A DNA stretch of 64,000 nt from JAEYFP01 sp964579795 (GTDB taxonomy: Bacteria > Bacillota > Clostridia > Lachnospirales > Lachnospiraceae). Below the pieces are notes generated by a model. The model was not told where the DNA came from. It was given only the letters and a program-made list of their open reading frames with translations, and searched no databases. Below are positions 43,286-52,390 of this stretch, piece by piece. How positions within the stretch are numbered: the first letter of the stretch is position 1; each line of letters starts with the position of its first letter. The stretch lies in contig CAZOHM010000009.1 of assembly GCA_964579795.1 (NCBI GenBank), forward strand, positions 1-64,000. Reading direction: 5' to 3'. The translations under genes and the position numbers were made by a program.

Positions 43286-44241
43286 TGGATTTCATTACTA
43301 ATTTTATTGTTGCAGCTGTTCTTGCCGGAACCCCTCTTTTGTTTGGAACACTTGGGGAAATCATGAATGAGCGTGTTGGACACTTAAATCTTGGTGTGGA
43401 AGGAATGATGTCTGTCGGAGCATTGGCAGGTTTTATGATCGGATATCATACAGACAGCTTTCTGATCGCAATACTTGCATCTTTTGTGGCAGGAGCATTA
43501 ACCGGTGCCATTTATGCACTTCTCACTATTACATTTATGGCAAATCATACAGTAACCGGTTTGACATTGACTATTTTTGGAATAGGTATTACCAATTTTA
43601 TTGGCTTCTATTGTCTTGGCCTGTCAGAAGAAGGAACATTGAAGCTGCCAGTGGGTATTACAGAACAGATGAGAAGTGTTAATATTCCGATTCTTAGTTC
43701 AATACCGGTGCTTGGAAAAATATTGTTTTCCTATAATCCATTTGTATATATTGGAATAGTAATTGCTATTATCCTCTCATTTTACTATTATCGTACAAAG
43801 CTTGGATTAAATGTGCGTGCAATTGGAGAGAATCCCGCTGCGGCAGATGCTGCAGGTATCAATGTTACAAAGTGGAAATATGTGAATGTCATTATTGGCG
43901 GCGGTATATGCGGAATTGGTGGTGCATATACAATTATGATTACGAATGGGGGCGTATGGATTTCTGACTGTGTATGCGGTCTTGGCTGGATAGCCGTTGC
44001 TCTCGTAATCTTTGCTACATGGAAACCGCTGAATGCAATTTTTGGATCGTTGGTATTTGGAGCACTTCGTATTCTTAAATATTATGTTAATAAAGAAGTG
44101 ATTCCGATTCCTGATGCGTTTTATGATATGCTTCCGTTTGTGATAACTGCTGTCATTCTCGTTGCTGTATCGGTCAGACGAAACAAAGAAAAGGCACAGC
44201 CTGCATATTGTGGAAATAACTACTTCCGTGAAGAACGATAA
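43285..44241 (+). CDS. nucleoside-type ABC transporter permease (NupQ-like)
   Basis: A 318-aa BPD_transp_2 permease, starting with overlap of the previous stop (TAATG). Typical stretches are EIMNERVGHLNLGVEGMM, AIGENPAAADAAGINVTKWK and GLGWIAVALVIFATWKP. Completes the BMP-type importer with the lipoprotein, ATPase and NupP-like subunit. Confidence 0.9.
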   Translation: MDFITNFIVAAVLAGTPLLFGTLGEIMNERVGHLNLGVEGMMSVGALAGFMIGYHTDSFLIAILASFVAGALTGAIYALLTITFMANHTVTGLTLTIFGIGITNFIGFYCLGLSEEGTLKLPVGITEQMRSVNIPILSSIPVLGKILFSYNPFVYIGIVIAIILSFYYYRTKLGLNVRAIGENPAAADAAGINVTKWKYVNVIIGGGICGIGGAYTIMITNGGVWISDCVCGLGWIAVALVIFATWKPLNAIFGSLVFGALRILKYYVNKEVIPIPDAFYDMLPFVITAVILVAVSVRRNKEKAQPAYCGNNYFREER

Positions 44242-44269
44242 TTAATGACTATTCAAAAAATAAGGATTG

Positions 44270-44278
44270 TGATATAAT
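44270..44278 (+). promoter_or_regulatory. extended -10 promoter of the SH3-domain gene
   Basis: TGA followed directly by TATAAT (44273-44278), about 50 bases before the start codon. Confidence 0.5.
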
Positions 44279-44328
44279 ATATAAGTTGTTTATGAGCGTT
44301 TAAGATATCACAAATGGAGTGTGGAATT

Positions 44329-45384
44329 ATGAAAAAGAAAAATCGTTCTAGAATTATAGTATTGGTAATTAGTATAGTAGTTGTTTTGCTATTGGTTGTA
44401 GGTGCAATATTTCTTGTAAAAAAGCTTTCGGGGTTGAAATCACTTGCACTGTCACCTGATTTCCAGGAACAGGAGCTTGATATCAATTCGGATTATACGT
44501 TTTCCGTTATTGCTGATCCTGAGAATGCAAGCCTTAAGTCAGTAGAGTATATTGTTGATAATCCAGCAGCTTCTTTCTCAGCAGGAGAGGATGGCAAGGC
44601 AATTCTTCATACGGTTTCGGAAGGAACTGTAACAGTATGCGTAAAGAAATCGAAAGTAGAGAGTAATTACTTAACCTTTAATATTGTTGATCAGGCAGCA
44701 GCGGCAGCAGCTGCACAGGCAGAAGCAGAAGCACAGGCTCAGGCAGAGGCACAGGCTCAGGCAGAGGCAGAGGCAGCAGCAGCTGCAGAGGCAGCAGCTA
44801 ACGCAACACAGCTTGTAATGGCAACAGATAATGTAAAGATTCGTGAAACACCAAGTATGGATGGAAATGTACTTGATATTTGTAAGAAGGGTGATTCCTT
44901 CACAAGATATGAAGAAACAGAGGACGGATGGAGCAAAATTGATTTCAATGGTACAGAAGCATATATGAAGTCAGAATTCCTGCAGGTTACTACTGAAGAA
45001 GAGCTTTTAAAGGCAAAGGAAGAGACTGCCGAACAAGAAAAGAAGGCTGAAGAGGAAAAGAAGAAGGAAGAAGAAACAAAGAAGGAAGAAACTCCTGCAG
45101 CCACAGCGGACACTACCGCAGCTGATGCAGCAGCAACACAGGCAGCGACACAGGCGGCAACCGATGCAGCAAATGCAGCGGCAGCAGCACAAGTTGCAGC
45201 CGCACAGGCAGCAGCGGCAGCAGCAAGTCCATATGTATGGACTTATCAGGGAACAGGCTTCACACAGCAGGAGGTTAACTATTTCCATAGTCTTTGGGAT
45301 TACACAGGGCAGTATGATGAGATGGTTACGCATCATTCAGCAGGTGAGTTAGTTCATTTATGTGAGATACAGGGTTACAGATAA
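44329..45384 (+). CDS. membrane-anchored SH3-domain envelope protein with Ala/Gln/Glu repeats
   Basis: A 351-aa exported protein. One N-terminal membrane helix (about 7-30), an Ig-like beta region (about 35-120, SLALSPDFQEQELDINSDY in parts), an Ala/Gln/Glu heptad-like repeat (about 122-158), an SH3b domain (about 160-215, NVKIRETPSMDGNVLDICKKGD in parts), a Lys/Glu-rich coiled stretch, an Ala-rich stretch, and a C-terminal segment from about 300 (VWTYQGTGFTQQEVNYFH). SH3b domains usually bind peptidoglycan. The ATG at 44329 follows GGAGTG. Its partner is not evident. Confidence 0.75.
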   Translation: MKKKNRSRIIVLVISIVVVLLLVVGAIFLVKKLSGLKSLALSPDFQEQELDINSDYTFSVIADPENASLKSVEYIVDNPAASFSAGEDGKAILHTVSEGTVTVCVKKSKVESNYLTFNIVDQAAAAAAAQAEAEAQAQAEAQAQAEAEAAAAAEAAANATQLVMATDNVKIRETPSMDGNVLDICKKGDSFTRYEETEDGWSKIDFNGTEAYMKSEFLQVTTEEELLKAKEETAEQEKKAEEEKKKEEETKKEETPAATADTTAADAAATQAATQAATDAANAAAAAQVAAAQAAAAAASPYVWTYQGTGFTQQEVNYFHSLWDYTGQYDEMVTHHSAGELVHLCEIQGYR

Positions 45385-45399
45385 TTGTAAATACGAGAT

Positions 45400-45432
45400 G
45401 AAATGCCAGGCATTGCCAATGCCTGGCATTTC
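45400..45432. terminator. long perfect hairpin after the SH3-domain gene
   Basis: A 15-bp perfect stem, GAAATGCCAGGCATT (45400-45414) with its complement (45418-45432), three-base loop. The downstream T-tract is short, but the stem is strong enough to act as terminator or processing block. Confidence 0.75.
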
Positions 45433-45497
45433 ATTACATAAAAAAGCTGGATTTTTTTGAGACAATTAGATACGGTATTTGTGTGGAGGTGACTGTT

Positions 45498-46166
45498 ATG
45501 TACAGAATATTTATTGTAGAGGATGATGAAATCATTGCAGAACAGATTAAAAGTAATTTGGAAAGCTGGGAATATCAGGTCTGTATGGCAGAGGATTTTC
45601 ATAATGTGATGAGTCAGTTTGCAGAATGGACACCGCAGCTCGTACTGCTTGATATTACATTACCGTTTTTTAATGGATTTTATTGGTGTACTCAGATTAG
45701 ACAGCTGTCAAATGTTCCAATCATTTTTATTTCGTCTGCAGAAGACAAAATGAACATGGTTATGGCGATGAACATGGGAGCAGATGACTTTGTTAGTAAG
45801 CCTTTTGATATGGATGTGCTGTCTGCAAAAATCCAGGCGTTGTTGAGACGTACTTATTCCTTTGCCACAACAGTAAATCTGCTGGAGCATAAAGGTGTTA
45901 TCTTGAATTTGGCAGATGCAAGCATGACAGTCGGAACACGGCATATTGAATTAACAAAAAATGAATTTCGTATATTACAGAAGCTGTTTGAGAACAGAGG
46001 CAGTATTGTGACTCGTGAAGAGCTGATGAAGCATTTGTGGAACAGTGAATGCTTTATTGATGACAATACGTTATCTGTAAATATTACGAGATTAAGAAAA
46101 AAGCTTTCAGAAGCAGGTATGGAAGGATATATTGTAACTAAAAAGGGAGAGGGATACTACGTATGA
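45498..46166 (+). CDS. OmpR-family response regulator (BceR-like)
   Basis: A 222-aa regulator with an N-terminal receiver (EDD at the acidic pocket, phosphoacceptor Asp in LVLLDITLPFFNG) and a C-terminal winged helix (IELTKNEFRILQKLFENRG, DDNTLSVNITRLRKKL). The ATG at 45498 follows GGAGGTG; a GTG at 45483 lies before the site. It overlaps the kinase gene by four bases. Expected to activate the transporter genes 47322-50073. Confidence 0.92.
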   Translation: MYRIFIVEDDEIIAEQIKSNLESWEYQVCMAEDFHNVMSQFAEWTPQLVLLDITLPFFNGFYWCTQIRQLSNVPIIFISSAEDKMNMVMAMNMGADDFVSKPFDMDVLSAKIQALLRRTYSFATTVNLLEHKGVILNLADASMTVGTRHIELTKNEFRILQKLFENRGSIVTREELMKHLWNSECFIDDNTLSVNITRLRKKLSEAGMEGYIVTKKGEGYYV

Positions 46167-47179
46167 AGCAATATCTGCTGGATCGAATAAAAATCATAGG
46201 GATGTTTTTGCTGTTTGCATGTATGATACTTTGTGTGGAATGGGTTTATTCAGAAAAAATGAGCGTATGTCTGTATGCACTTGCTCTTTGCTTATTTATA
46301 TTTATTTGCATTGGAACATATGATTTTGCCAAATACATAAAACGAAGGAATCTACTACGTGATATTAATACACAAATCAGTACGCTGCCTCAGATAGAAC
46401 GAATGCCGGAGCCAAAAGACTGTATGGAGACACTTTATCAGGACATTTTTTTTGGCGTTGATAAAAGCAGAGGAGAAGCCTTTCTTCGGGAAAGCAGACA
46501 TGAAGAGGAATGTAGAGATTATTATACAATCTGGGTACATCAGATTAAGACACCGATTTTTGCACTTCGCCTTCTTTTGAAGAACGAAGAGGATCAGACA
46601 AGAAAAATGATGCTTGAGCAAGAACTGTTTAAAATAGAACAGTATGCTGAAATGGTGCTGCACTTTGTCAGAATAGACAGTATGAGTGCGGACTTTGTAT
46701 TTAGAGAGTATAATCTTGTAGAACTTGTCAAAAATGCATTGAAAAAATTTGCATCTGTCTTTTCTTATAAAAAGCTGGCATTAGATTTGAAATTTCCAAC
46801 AGAAGCTGCAAAAGCCGCAGCTGCTGTTGGAATTACAGATGAGAAATGGACAAGTCTTGTTATTGAGCAGTTGCTGTCCAATGCAGTCAAATACACAAAA
46901 CAGGGAAAGATAACAATAGAAGTGGCTCTGCTTGAGAAAGAAAACTGCTGGTGCCTGAAAATTGAAGACACCGGTATTGGAATTGCACCTGAAGATTTAC
47001 CAAGAATTTTTGAACGTGGATTTACCGGATTTAATGGACGTCAGGATAAAAAATCAACCGGAATAGGGCTTTATTTGTGTAAACGCACTACTGACCGATT
47101 GGGTCAAAAGCTAGATGTACAGTCTGAACTGTCAAAAGGTACAACTGTTCGACTTCTTATTCCATGTGCGCCCAAATGA
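46163..47179 (+). CDS. intramembrane-sensing histidine kinase (BceS-like)
   Basis: A 338-aa kinase with two close membrane helices (about 10-60) and hardly any extracellular loop, the design of BceS-type kinases that sense through an ABC permease. The H-box is YTIWVHQIKTPIFALRLLL, followed by N-box QLLSNAVKYTK, and G-boxes IEDTGIGI and GIGLYLCKR. Together with the next two genes it forms a peptide-antibiotic sensing and detoxification module. Confidence 0.92.
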   Translation: MKQYLLDRIKIIGMFLLFACMILCVEWVYSEKMSVCLYALALCLFIFICIGTYDFAKYIKRRNLLRDINTQISTLPQIERMPEPKDCMETLYQDIFFGVDKSRGEAFLRESRHEEECRDYYTIWVHQIKTPIFALRLLLKNEEDQTRKMMLEQELFKIEQYAEMVLHFVRIDSMSADFVFREYNLVELVKNALKKFASVFSYKKLALDLKFPTEAAKAAAAVGITDEKWTSLVIEQLLSNAVKYTKQGKITIEVALLEKENCWCLKIEDTGIGIAPEDLPRIFERGFTGFNGRQDKKSTGIGLYLCKRTTDRLGQKLDVQSELSKGTTVRLLIPCAPK

Positions 47180-47203
47180 TTCTTTCAACTTTGTAAGGTT
47201 ATT

Positions 47204-47255
47204 TAACAAAATGTAATCTAAATCAATAGGTAAACGGACTCCAGACTGCTATACT
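47204..47255 (+). promoter_or_regulatory. possible BceR-type site and promoter of the transporter genes
   Basis: TAACA-AAA-TGTAA (47204-47216) resembles the TnACA-N4-TGTAA sites of BceR-like regulators but has a three-base gap. About 35 bases downstream is TATACT (47250-47255) with no clear -35, as expected for an activator-dependent promoter. Confidence 0.35.
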
Positions 47256-47321
47256 TTTTCCATGGTTGAGAAATCAATGTCTGAAAGTAGCACAACGAAT
47301 TGAAAATGGAGGAAGGATATA

Positions 47322-48095
47322 ATGGCTGTTTTAGAAGCAAAAAGTCTAAAGAAAATTTATACAACAAGATTTGGAGGAGCACAGATACAGGCTCTTGAGG
47401 ATGTCTCTTTTTCTGTAGAGGCAGGCGAATATGTGGCAATTATGGGAGAGTCGGGTTCAGGAAAAACAACACTGCTGAATTTACTGGCATCTCTTGATAA
47501 ACCGACTGGAGGAGAAATACGTTTAAATGGAGAGCCGTTTTCTTCCATTCGCCAAAGGGAACTTTGTGCATTCAGAAGAGATAATCTCGGATTTGTATTT
47601 CAGGATTTTAATCTTCTTGATACATTTTCTTTGAAGGATAATATTTATCTTCCGCTTGTACTGCAGGGAATAGATGCATCCGTTATGCGCAAACGTTTGG
47701 AACCAATTGCCCGACAGCTTGGTATACAGGAACTGTTGGAAAAGTTTCCATATGAGGTTTCCGGTGGACAAAAACAGAGAGCAGCAGTTGCGAGAGCATT
47801 GATTACGAATCCGCAGCTGATACTTGCTGATGAACCAACAGGAGCACTCGATTCTAAGGCGGCAGCCTCTCTGATGAAGCTGTTTTCACAGATTAATCAG
47901 CAGGGACAGACGATCATTATGGTAACACACAGTATTCAGGCAGCAAAGAGCGCAGGCAGAGTATTGTTTATTAAGGATGGAAATCTGTTTCACCAGATTT
48001 ACAGAGGAAACGCAACGGAAGAGGAAATGTATCGAAAAATTGCAGATGCACTTTCTGTATTACAGGCAGGAGGTGAGCAGCATGCAGAGAAGTAA
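47322..48095 (+). CDS. ABC transporter ATP-binding protein (BceA-like)
   Basis: A 257-aa single ABC domain of the MacB/BceA type: Walker A GESGSGKTT, Q-loop FVFQDFNLLDTF, signature VSGGQKQR, Walker B LILADEPTGALD. RBS GGAGGA. It overlaps the permease gene by 14 bases. It powers removal of cell-wall-active peptides from their lipid targets in known Bce systems; here this is inferred from context. Confidence 0.92.
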   Translation: MAVLEAKSLKKIYTTRFGGAQIQALEDVSFSVEAGEYVAIMGESGSGKTTLLNLLASLDKPTGGEIRLNGEPFSSIRQRELCAFRRDNLGFVFQDFNLLDTFSLKDNIYLPLVLQGIDASVMRKRLEPIARQLGIQELLEKFPYEVSGGQKQRAAVARALITNPQLILADEPTGALDSKAAASLMKLFSQINQQGQTIIMVTHSIQAAKSAGRVLFIKDGNLFHQIYRGNATEEEMYRKIADALSVLQAGGEQHAEK

Positions 48096-50073
48096 AACAG
48101 TTATTCTGCCAAAGCTTGCCATTGTAAATATTAAAAAGAACGGGAATGTATATCTTCCATATATTTTAACATTGGCATTTATGATTAGCGTATTTTTTAT
48201 TTTTGATGCGATTTCCAGAAACGAATTAATGCAAAAGCTACCATATGCGGCTTATATTCAAATGCTAATGATGATTAGTGAGGTTCTGCTTGGAATTATC
48301 ATTGCACCATTTCTGTTTTATACGAACAGCATTTTTATGAAACGCAGAAAAAATGAACTTGGATTGTACAGTATTCTTGGATTGGAAAAAAAACATATTG
48401 GTATGATGATGTGCATAGAGACAATACTCATATTTTGTGCATCTGCAATTCTTGGATTAGTGACAGCAATATTGTTTTCTGATGTGCTGTTTGGAGCACT
48501 TATGAAAGTATCAGGTTTTATTGTGGATGTGTCCTTTTCCATAACGCCTGTTAGCTTTTACACAACACTTTCCTATTTCGCATTTATTAGCGGTGCGAAT
48601 CTATTTGTAAATCTGTTTCAGATTTCCATGGCGAATCCTTCGGATTTGTTGAAAACAGGTAAAAAGGGAGAAAAAGAGATCAAGCATATTATTGTTCCGA
48701 CAATACTCGGAATTTTGACACTTGGATGGGGATATGCAGTTGCCCTGCTTGCCAAGATGGATTCATTTGTATTTGTGAATTTCTTTCTGGCAGTATTTTT
48801 AGTGGTGATTGGTACTTATTTTCTCATTACAGCAGGAAGCATTGTGTTTCTGAAAAAGCTGAAAAAGACAGAACGAATTTACTACCATAAAGAGAACTTT
48901 GTAACAATTTCCGGCATGCTGTATCGAATGAGAAAAAATGCGGCAAGTATTGTTAATATTTGCATATTCGCTACAATGGCTATGATAACATTGATTTGTA
49001 CGTTCTCCGTTGCGTTTGGGCAAGAGAAAGCAACACATTTTCTTTTCCCCTATGATGTATGTTTTGAATTTAAGAATGAGACTGAAAATCAAGGTCTGGC
49101 AGTAAAAGGATTTTTAGATGATTCTGCACAGCTTGCAGAACAGTCAGGTGTCACAGTGCTTGAACAGACAGAATTTGTATATCGGGATTTTAAAGCAGAT
49201 ATGGAAGGTAACAGATTGGCTTTACATGATCCGGATTCTTATGACAGTGCTGATCTGGATGTCAGATTAATGACAATATCTGATTATAATCGGACAGAAC
49301 AGGAACATAAGGAACTGAAGGCAGGAGAAATTCTGCTGTACTCCAGTATCGCAGACTATGGACAGAATACGATTGTGCTCGGGGAACAGGAGTATTCAAT
49401 AGCAGAGGAGATTAAATCCGTCAGATTTGATCATAAGGAACCGAAATCATTTGCAAAAAGAATATACTATATAGTAATGGAAGATGAAGCTACTGTTTGC
49501 TCTGTAGCAGATGCATATCAAGCTGATACAAAGGGAATCCGTGTTGAGTATTTCAATATAGGACAGGATACAAAAGCAAATCTTGCATTTCTGGAATTGC
49601 TCACAAAAAAATATGAAAGTCTGCCTCAATATATGAATTCTGAAAATGTTTTCGACTGGGATGCACAAATGCGATCCATGAATGGTGGTTTAATATTCCT
49701 TGGTGTATTTTTCTCAATTGTGTTTACCCTATGTCTGATTCTTGTTATGTATTACAAACAGATAGCGGAAGGCCTTGAGGATCGACGAAATTTTGTTATC
49801 ATGAAACAGGTTGGTATGAACAGCGAAGAAGTACGAAGTACGATTAAACGGCAGATTATGCTTGTTTTCTTCTTACCTTTGTTTGCAGCACTGCTTCATA
49901 CAACAGTATCTCTTAATATGGTCAGTAAGCTGTTAAGTGCCATTCATATATATGACAGTATGTTGTTCATAAAATGTGCAGCAGCAGTAGCAGCACTGTT
50001 TCTGATAATCTATGGAGTCAGCTATGTCCTTACTGCGAGAACATATTACAAGATAGTAAACGAAGAACAATAG
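48082..50073 (+). CDS. FtsX-type ABC permease with large extracellular domain (BceB-like)
   Basis: A 663-aa permease with ten predicted membrane segments and a large extracellular domain of about 200 residues between TM7 and TM8 (from GQEKATHFLFPYD to the QMRSMNGG region), the hallmark of BceB-type peptide sensors. FtsX repeats occur near residues 60-180 and 545-650. The ATG at 48082 follows AGGAGGTG; the frame opens further upstream only inside the ATPase gene. A strong terminator follows. Confidence 0.92.
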   Translation: MQRSKTVILPKLAIVNIKKNGNVYLPYILTLAFMISVFFIFDAISRNELMQKLPYAAYIQMLMMISEVLLGIIIAPFLFYTNSIFMKRRKNELGLYSILGLEKKHIGMMMCIETILIFCASAILGLVTAILFSDVLFGALMKVSGFIVDVSFSITPVSFYTTLSYFAFISGANLFVNLFQISMANPSDLLKTGKKGEKEIKHIIVPTILGILTLGWGYAVALLAKMDSFVFVNFFLAVFLVVIGTYFLITAGSIVFLKKLKKTERIYYHKENFVTISGMLYRMRKNAASIVNICIFATMAMITLICTFSVAFGQEKATHFLFPYDVCFEFKNETENQGLAVKGFLDDSAQLAEQSGVTVLEQTEFVYRDFKADMEGNRLALHDPDSYDSADLDVRLMTISDYNRTEQEHKELKAGEILLYSSIADYGQNTIVLGEQEYSIAEEIKSVRFDHKEPKSFAKRIYYIVMEDEATVCSVADAYQADTKGIRVEYFNIGQDTKANLAFLELLTKKYESLPQYMNSENVFDWDAQMRSMNGGLIFLGVFFSIVFTLCLILVMYYKQIAEGLEDRRNFVIMKQVGMNSEEVRSTIKRQIMLVFFLPLFAALLHTTVSLNMVSKLLSAIHIYDSMLFIKCAAAVAALFLIIYGVSYVLTARTYYKIVNEEQ

Positions 50074-50089
50074 AATATTAGAACAGCAC

Positions 50090-50129
50090 AAAAGAAAGAT
50101 ATCAATACTGATATCTTTCTTTTGTTTTT
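50090..50129 (+). terminator. rho-independent terminator of the Bce-type operon
   Basis: A 15-bp perfect stem, AAAAGAAAGATATCA (50090-50104) with its complement (50109-50123), ATAC loop, followed by GTTTTT. Confidence 0.9.
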
Positions 50130-50151
50130 ACATAAATCTGACGGAAAAAAG

Positions 50152-50180
50152 TTGACATTATTTACATAATATAGTAAGAT
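50152..50180 (+). promoter_or_regulatory. promoter of the TetR gene
   Basis: TTGACA (50152-50157), 17-base spacer, TAAGAT (50175-50180). The tandem repeat array begins four bases downstream. Confidence 0.75.
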
Positions 50181-50183
50181 AAC

Positions 50184-50261
50184 AATGTTATATAACTTAG
50201 ATGCGTAACTTAGATACACAACAATGATACATAACATAGATACACAACTAAGATATGTAAC
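50184..50261. repeat. six tandem 13-bp repeats in the TetR gene leader
   Basis: Units start at 50184, 50197, 50210, 50223, 50236 and 50249, with no gaps. The approximate consensus is wwaGATACATAAC; every unit ends in AAC and five of six contain GAT at the same place. The array covers the expected transcription start and most of the leader. A short AACGTTACC follows. It could be a cooperative operator or a slippage-prone element. Confidence 0.8.
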
Positions 50262-50303
50262 AACGTTACCAATACTCTATTTAAGAATGGACAGGAAAAT
50301 ATA

Positions 50304-50879
50304 ATGCCTCCAAGAGAGAAGGTTTCGAAGGAACAGGTGCTTCGTACAGCATTTGAGATGACAAGAGAACATGGTTTTGAAGCGCTGACGGCGAGAAAAC
50401 TGGCAGAGCAGTTAGGAAGCTCGACACAGCCTATTTTTCGTGCTTACGAAAACATGGATATGCTAAAAAGGGATCTGTTCTTTAAAAGTGCGGAATTTTT
50501 TTCAGATTATATGCTGAAAAAAAGAAGTGGGAATACACCGGCCTATCTTACAATGGGAATGGCATATATTGAACTTGCCAAAAAGGAGTATCATCTGTTT
50601 CGACTTCTTGCGGCAATTGATGATTATGAGACGGACACAATTCACGAATTTCTACAACAGGGAGATAATACAGAACTGTTGGAAAAACTTCCGGACACAA
50701 AATCATTGAGTGCAGAAAAGAAAAAAGAATTGTTTCTTATGGTATGGATGTTTACTCATGGAGTGGCGACAATGGTAACAAGCCGGCGTGTGGAGCTTTC
50801 TGACAGGGAAATCAAAAAGCTGCTTATCAAGGCTTATGAAGGATTTAATTCTGTCCAAAAGGATAACAGTCGCGTTTGA
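50304..50879 (+). CDS. TetR/AcrR family regulator
   Basis: A 191-aa TetR-type regulator: helix-turn-helix in residues about 8-55 (AFEMTREHGFEALTARKLAEQ in parts, GSSTQPIFRAYENMDML) and a C-terminal ligand domain of the WHG type with MVWMFTHGVATMVTSRR. RBS GGACAGGAAA is modest. It is followed at once by a small membrane-protein gene, its possible target, and preceded by a 13-bp repeat array. Confidence 0.87.
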   Translation: MPPREKVSKEQVLRTAFEMTREHGFEALTARKLAEQLGSSTQPIFRAYENMDMLKRDLFFKSAEFFSDYMLKKRSGNTPAYLTMGMAYIELAKKEYHLFRLLAAIDDYETDTIHEFLQQGDNTELLEKLPDTKSLSAEKKKELFLMVWMFTHGVATMVTSRRVELSDREIKKLLIKAYEGFNSVQKDNSRV

Positions 50880-50907
50880 CAAATGAAAATGCAATGGAGG
50901 GATTGCA

Positions 50908-51219
50908 GTGACAAATGCACAGCAAAGGCATGTCAAAATGAAAAAGCGGTTCCGAAAAAATGTGAAGCGAATGGTCAGAACGATATTATTGGCGCCGGGG
51001 AAGCTGCCAAGAATTCGTTTCCAAGTGCTGGAACATGCAATCAGAGCCTGCGAAGTAAGTGGTATCACATTTGTAGTAGCGTTGCTCACGTGTCTACTCA
51101 GACCGGATCGTGTAAATGTTGTTCTGAGTATGGCTTCAGCAGCAGTCTTTTTCGGTTTGCTTCTTGTAATCAAGCTGGAACAGTATCAGGAAATATTGGA
51201 TAAACAGGAATTTTCGTAA
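50908..51219 (+). CDS. small membrane protein, unknown function
   Basis: A 103-aa protein with a very basic N-terminus (KMKKRFRKNVKRMVR) and two hydrophobic segments (about 50-66 and 72-92). No family recognised. The GTG at 50908 is preceded by GGAGGG at a good distance, 28 bases after the TetR stop. An overlapping frame at 50883 has no ribosome binding site and a cysteine-rich composition unlike a protein. Confidence 0.6.
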   Translation: MTNAQQRHVKMKKRFRKNVKRMVRTILLAPGKLPRIRFQVLEHAIRACEVSGITFVVALLTCLLRPDRVNVVLSMASAAVFFGLLLVIKLEQYQEILDKQEFS

Positions 51220-51330
51220 AGATGTATAACAAGGGAAAAGTAAATGTTTTAGTAAGCAAAAGGGGCGAACTGAAACAAAATGCGCCAGCGCAGGCGTGAA
51301 AAAAGCGCACGGGGAATATTTTATATAAAC

Positions 51331-51364
51331 AATGCAGATGCAGGGGAAGCATCTGCATTTTTTC
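51331..51364 (+). terminator. rho-independent terminator after the TetR/small membrane protein operon
   Basis: An 11-bp perfect stem, AATGCAGATGC (51331-51341) with GCATCTGCATT (51349-51359), seven-base loop, then T-run. Confidence 0.88.
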
Positions 51365-51430
51365 TTGTAGGAATATCTGTTTTTTGATATGATAATCATA
51401 GTATAAAGTCAAAAAGATGTGAGGTCTAGT

Positions 51431-52390
51431 ATGAAATATGCAATCATTGCAGACATACATGGAAATTTGCCTGCACTGCGAGCTGTTTTGCAGGATGCAG
51501 GAGAGCAGGGGGCAGAAGGATACTTGCTTTGTGGTGATTACTTTATGTGTCTTCCATGGACAAATGAAGTTTTAGAAATTATATGCAGGCTTAAAAACGC
51601 TTATGCTGTATCCGGAAATGAGGATTTGTATTTTGATAAGTGTATCGGAAAAGATCTTGAACATCCGGATGATTCACAGTATCTCGCAATTTATTGGGCA
51701 TATCGGACGATTACAGAGAAACATAAAAAATATATTTTGAACCTACCGGAAAAGCTACAGTTTTCTGTGCACGGAATGCCGGTGTATATGGCTCACGGAG
51801 CAAAGACATATGTACATGAAACATTAGAGGAACGATTGACTTCTCATGTAGCAGATTATTTCAGGGAACATGTCTATTCACATGCAGCGTATCAGAAGTT
51901 TATCGCGAATAGATTGAATGGAAATGAACAGTTTCAGGAAAAGATAGATAAGCTTGGGAAAGGCATTTATGTTTTTGGACACTCCCATTTACAATGGTAC
52001 TATGAGAAGGATGGAAGATGGTTTATTAATCCGGGCTCAGTTGGGTTTCCGTTAGATGGAAATTCTGATTCAGCATATTCCCTGCTGACAATTGACGCAG
52101 ATGGCAGCTGTACTGTCGAACAACGCAGAGTTGCGTATGACAGAGCAGGGACTGTTGAGGCAGCACGCAAATCAGGTTTACATAAATTTGCACCTGAGTG
52201 GACGGAACTTGTAATTGAAGAGGTCGAGACGGCCTATGAACAGATTGCATTTTTCTTAAGAATTGCAGAACAGTACGCAGACAAAAAAGGAGATTCTGTA
52301 CGTCCATATAAAAAAGAAACCTGGTGTGAAGCATATTCATACTGGAAACGGAGGAAAGAAAATGATAGAAAAGATACTGTTTATTGCTGA
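51431..52390 (+). CDS. metallophosphoesterase family protein
   Basis: A 319-aa calcineurin-like phosphoesterase. The metal-binding motifs are all present: ADIHGN (D-x-H) at residues 7-12, LCGDYF, SGNED, MAHGAK and VFGHSHLQ. The first 215 residues resemble YfcE-type phosphodiesterases; the last 90 are an extra region of unknown role (TELVIEEVETAYEQIAFFLR in parts). Start set by GTGAGGT before the ATG at 51431. It overlaps the response-regulator gene by 29 bases. Confidence 0.87.
   Translation: MKYAIIADIHGNLPALRAVLQDAGEQGAEGYLLCGDYFMCLPWTNEVLEIICRLKNAYAVSGNEDLYFDKCIGKDLEHPDDSQYLAIYWAYRTITEKHKKYILNLPEKLQFSVHGMPVYMAHGAKTYVHETLEERLTSHVADYFREHVYSHAAYQKFIANRLNGNEQFQEKIDKLGKGIYVFGHSHLQWYYEKDGRWFINPGSVGFPLDGNSDSAYSLLTIDADGSCTVEQRRVAYDRAGTVEAARKSGLHKFAPEWTELVIEEVETAYEQIAFFLRIAEQYADKKGDSVRPYKKETWCEAYSYWKRRKENDRKDTVYC

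Noticed and set aside
44757..45336. Cys- and Ser-rich minus-strand frames opposite the SH3-domain gene
   Set aside because: They are antisense to Ala/Gln/Glu-repeat codons and lack ribosome binding sites.
47204..47216. Canonical BceR operator
   Set aside because: The gap between half-sites is three bases rather than four, so it is only listed as a possible site.
50184..50261. CRISPR or transposon end
   Set aside because: The 13-bp units are contiguous without spacers and no transposase or target duplication is visible.
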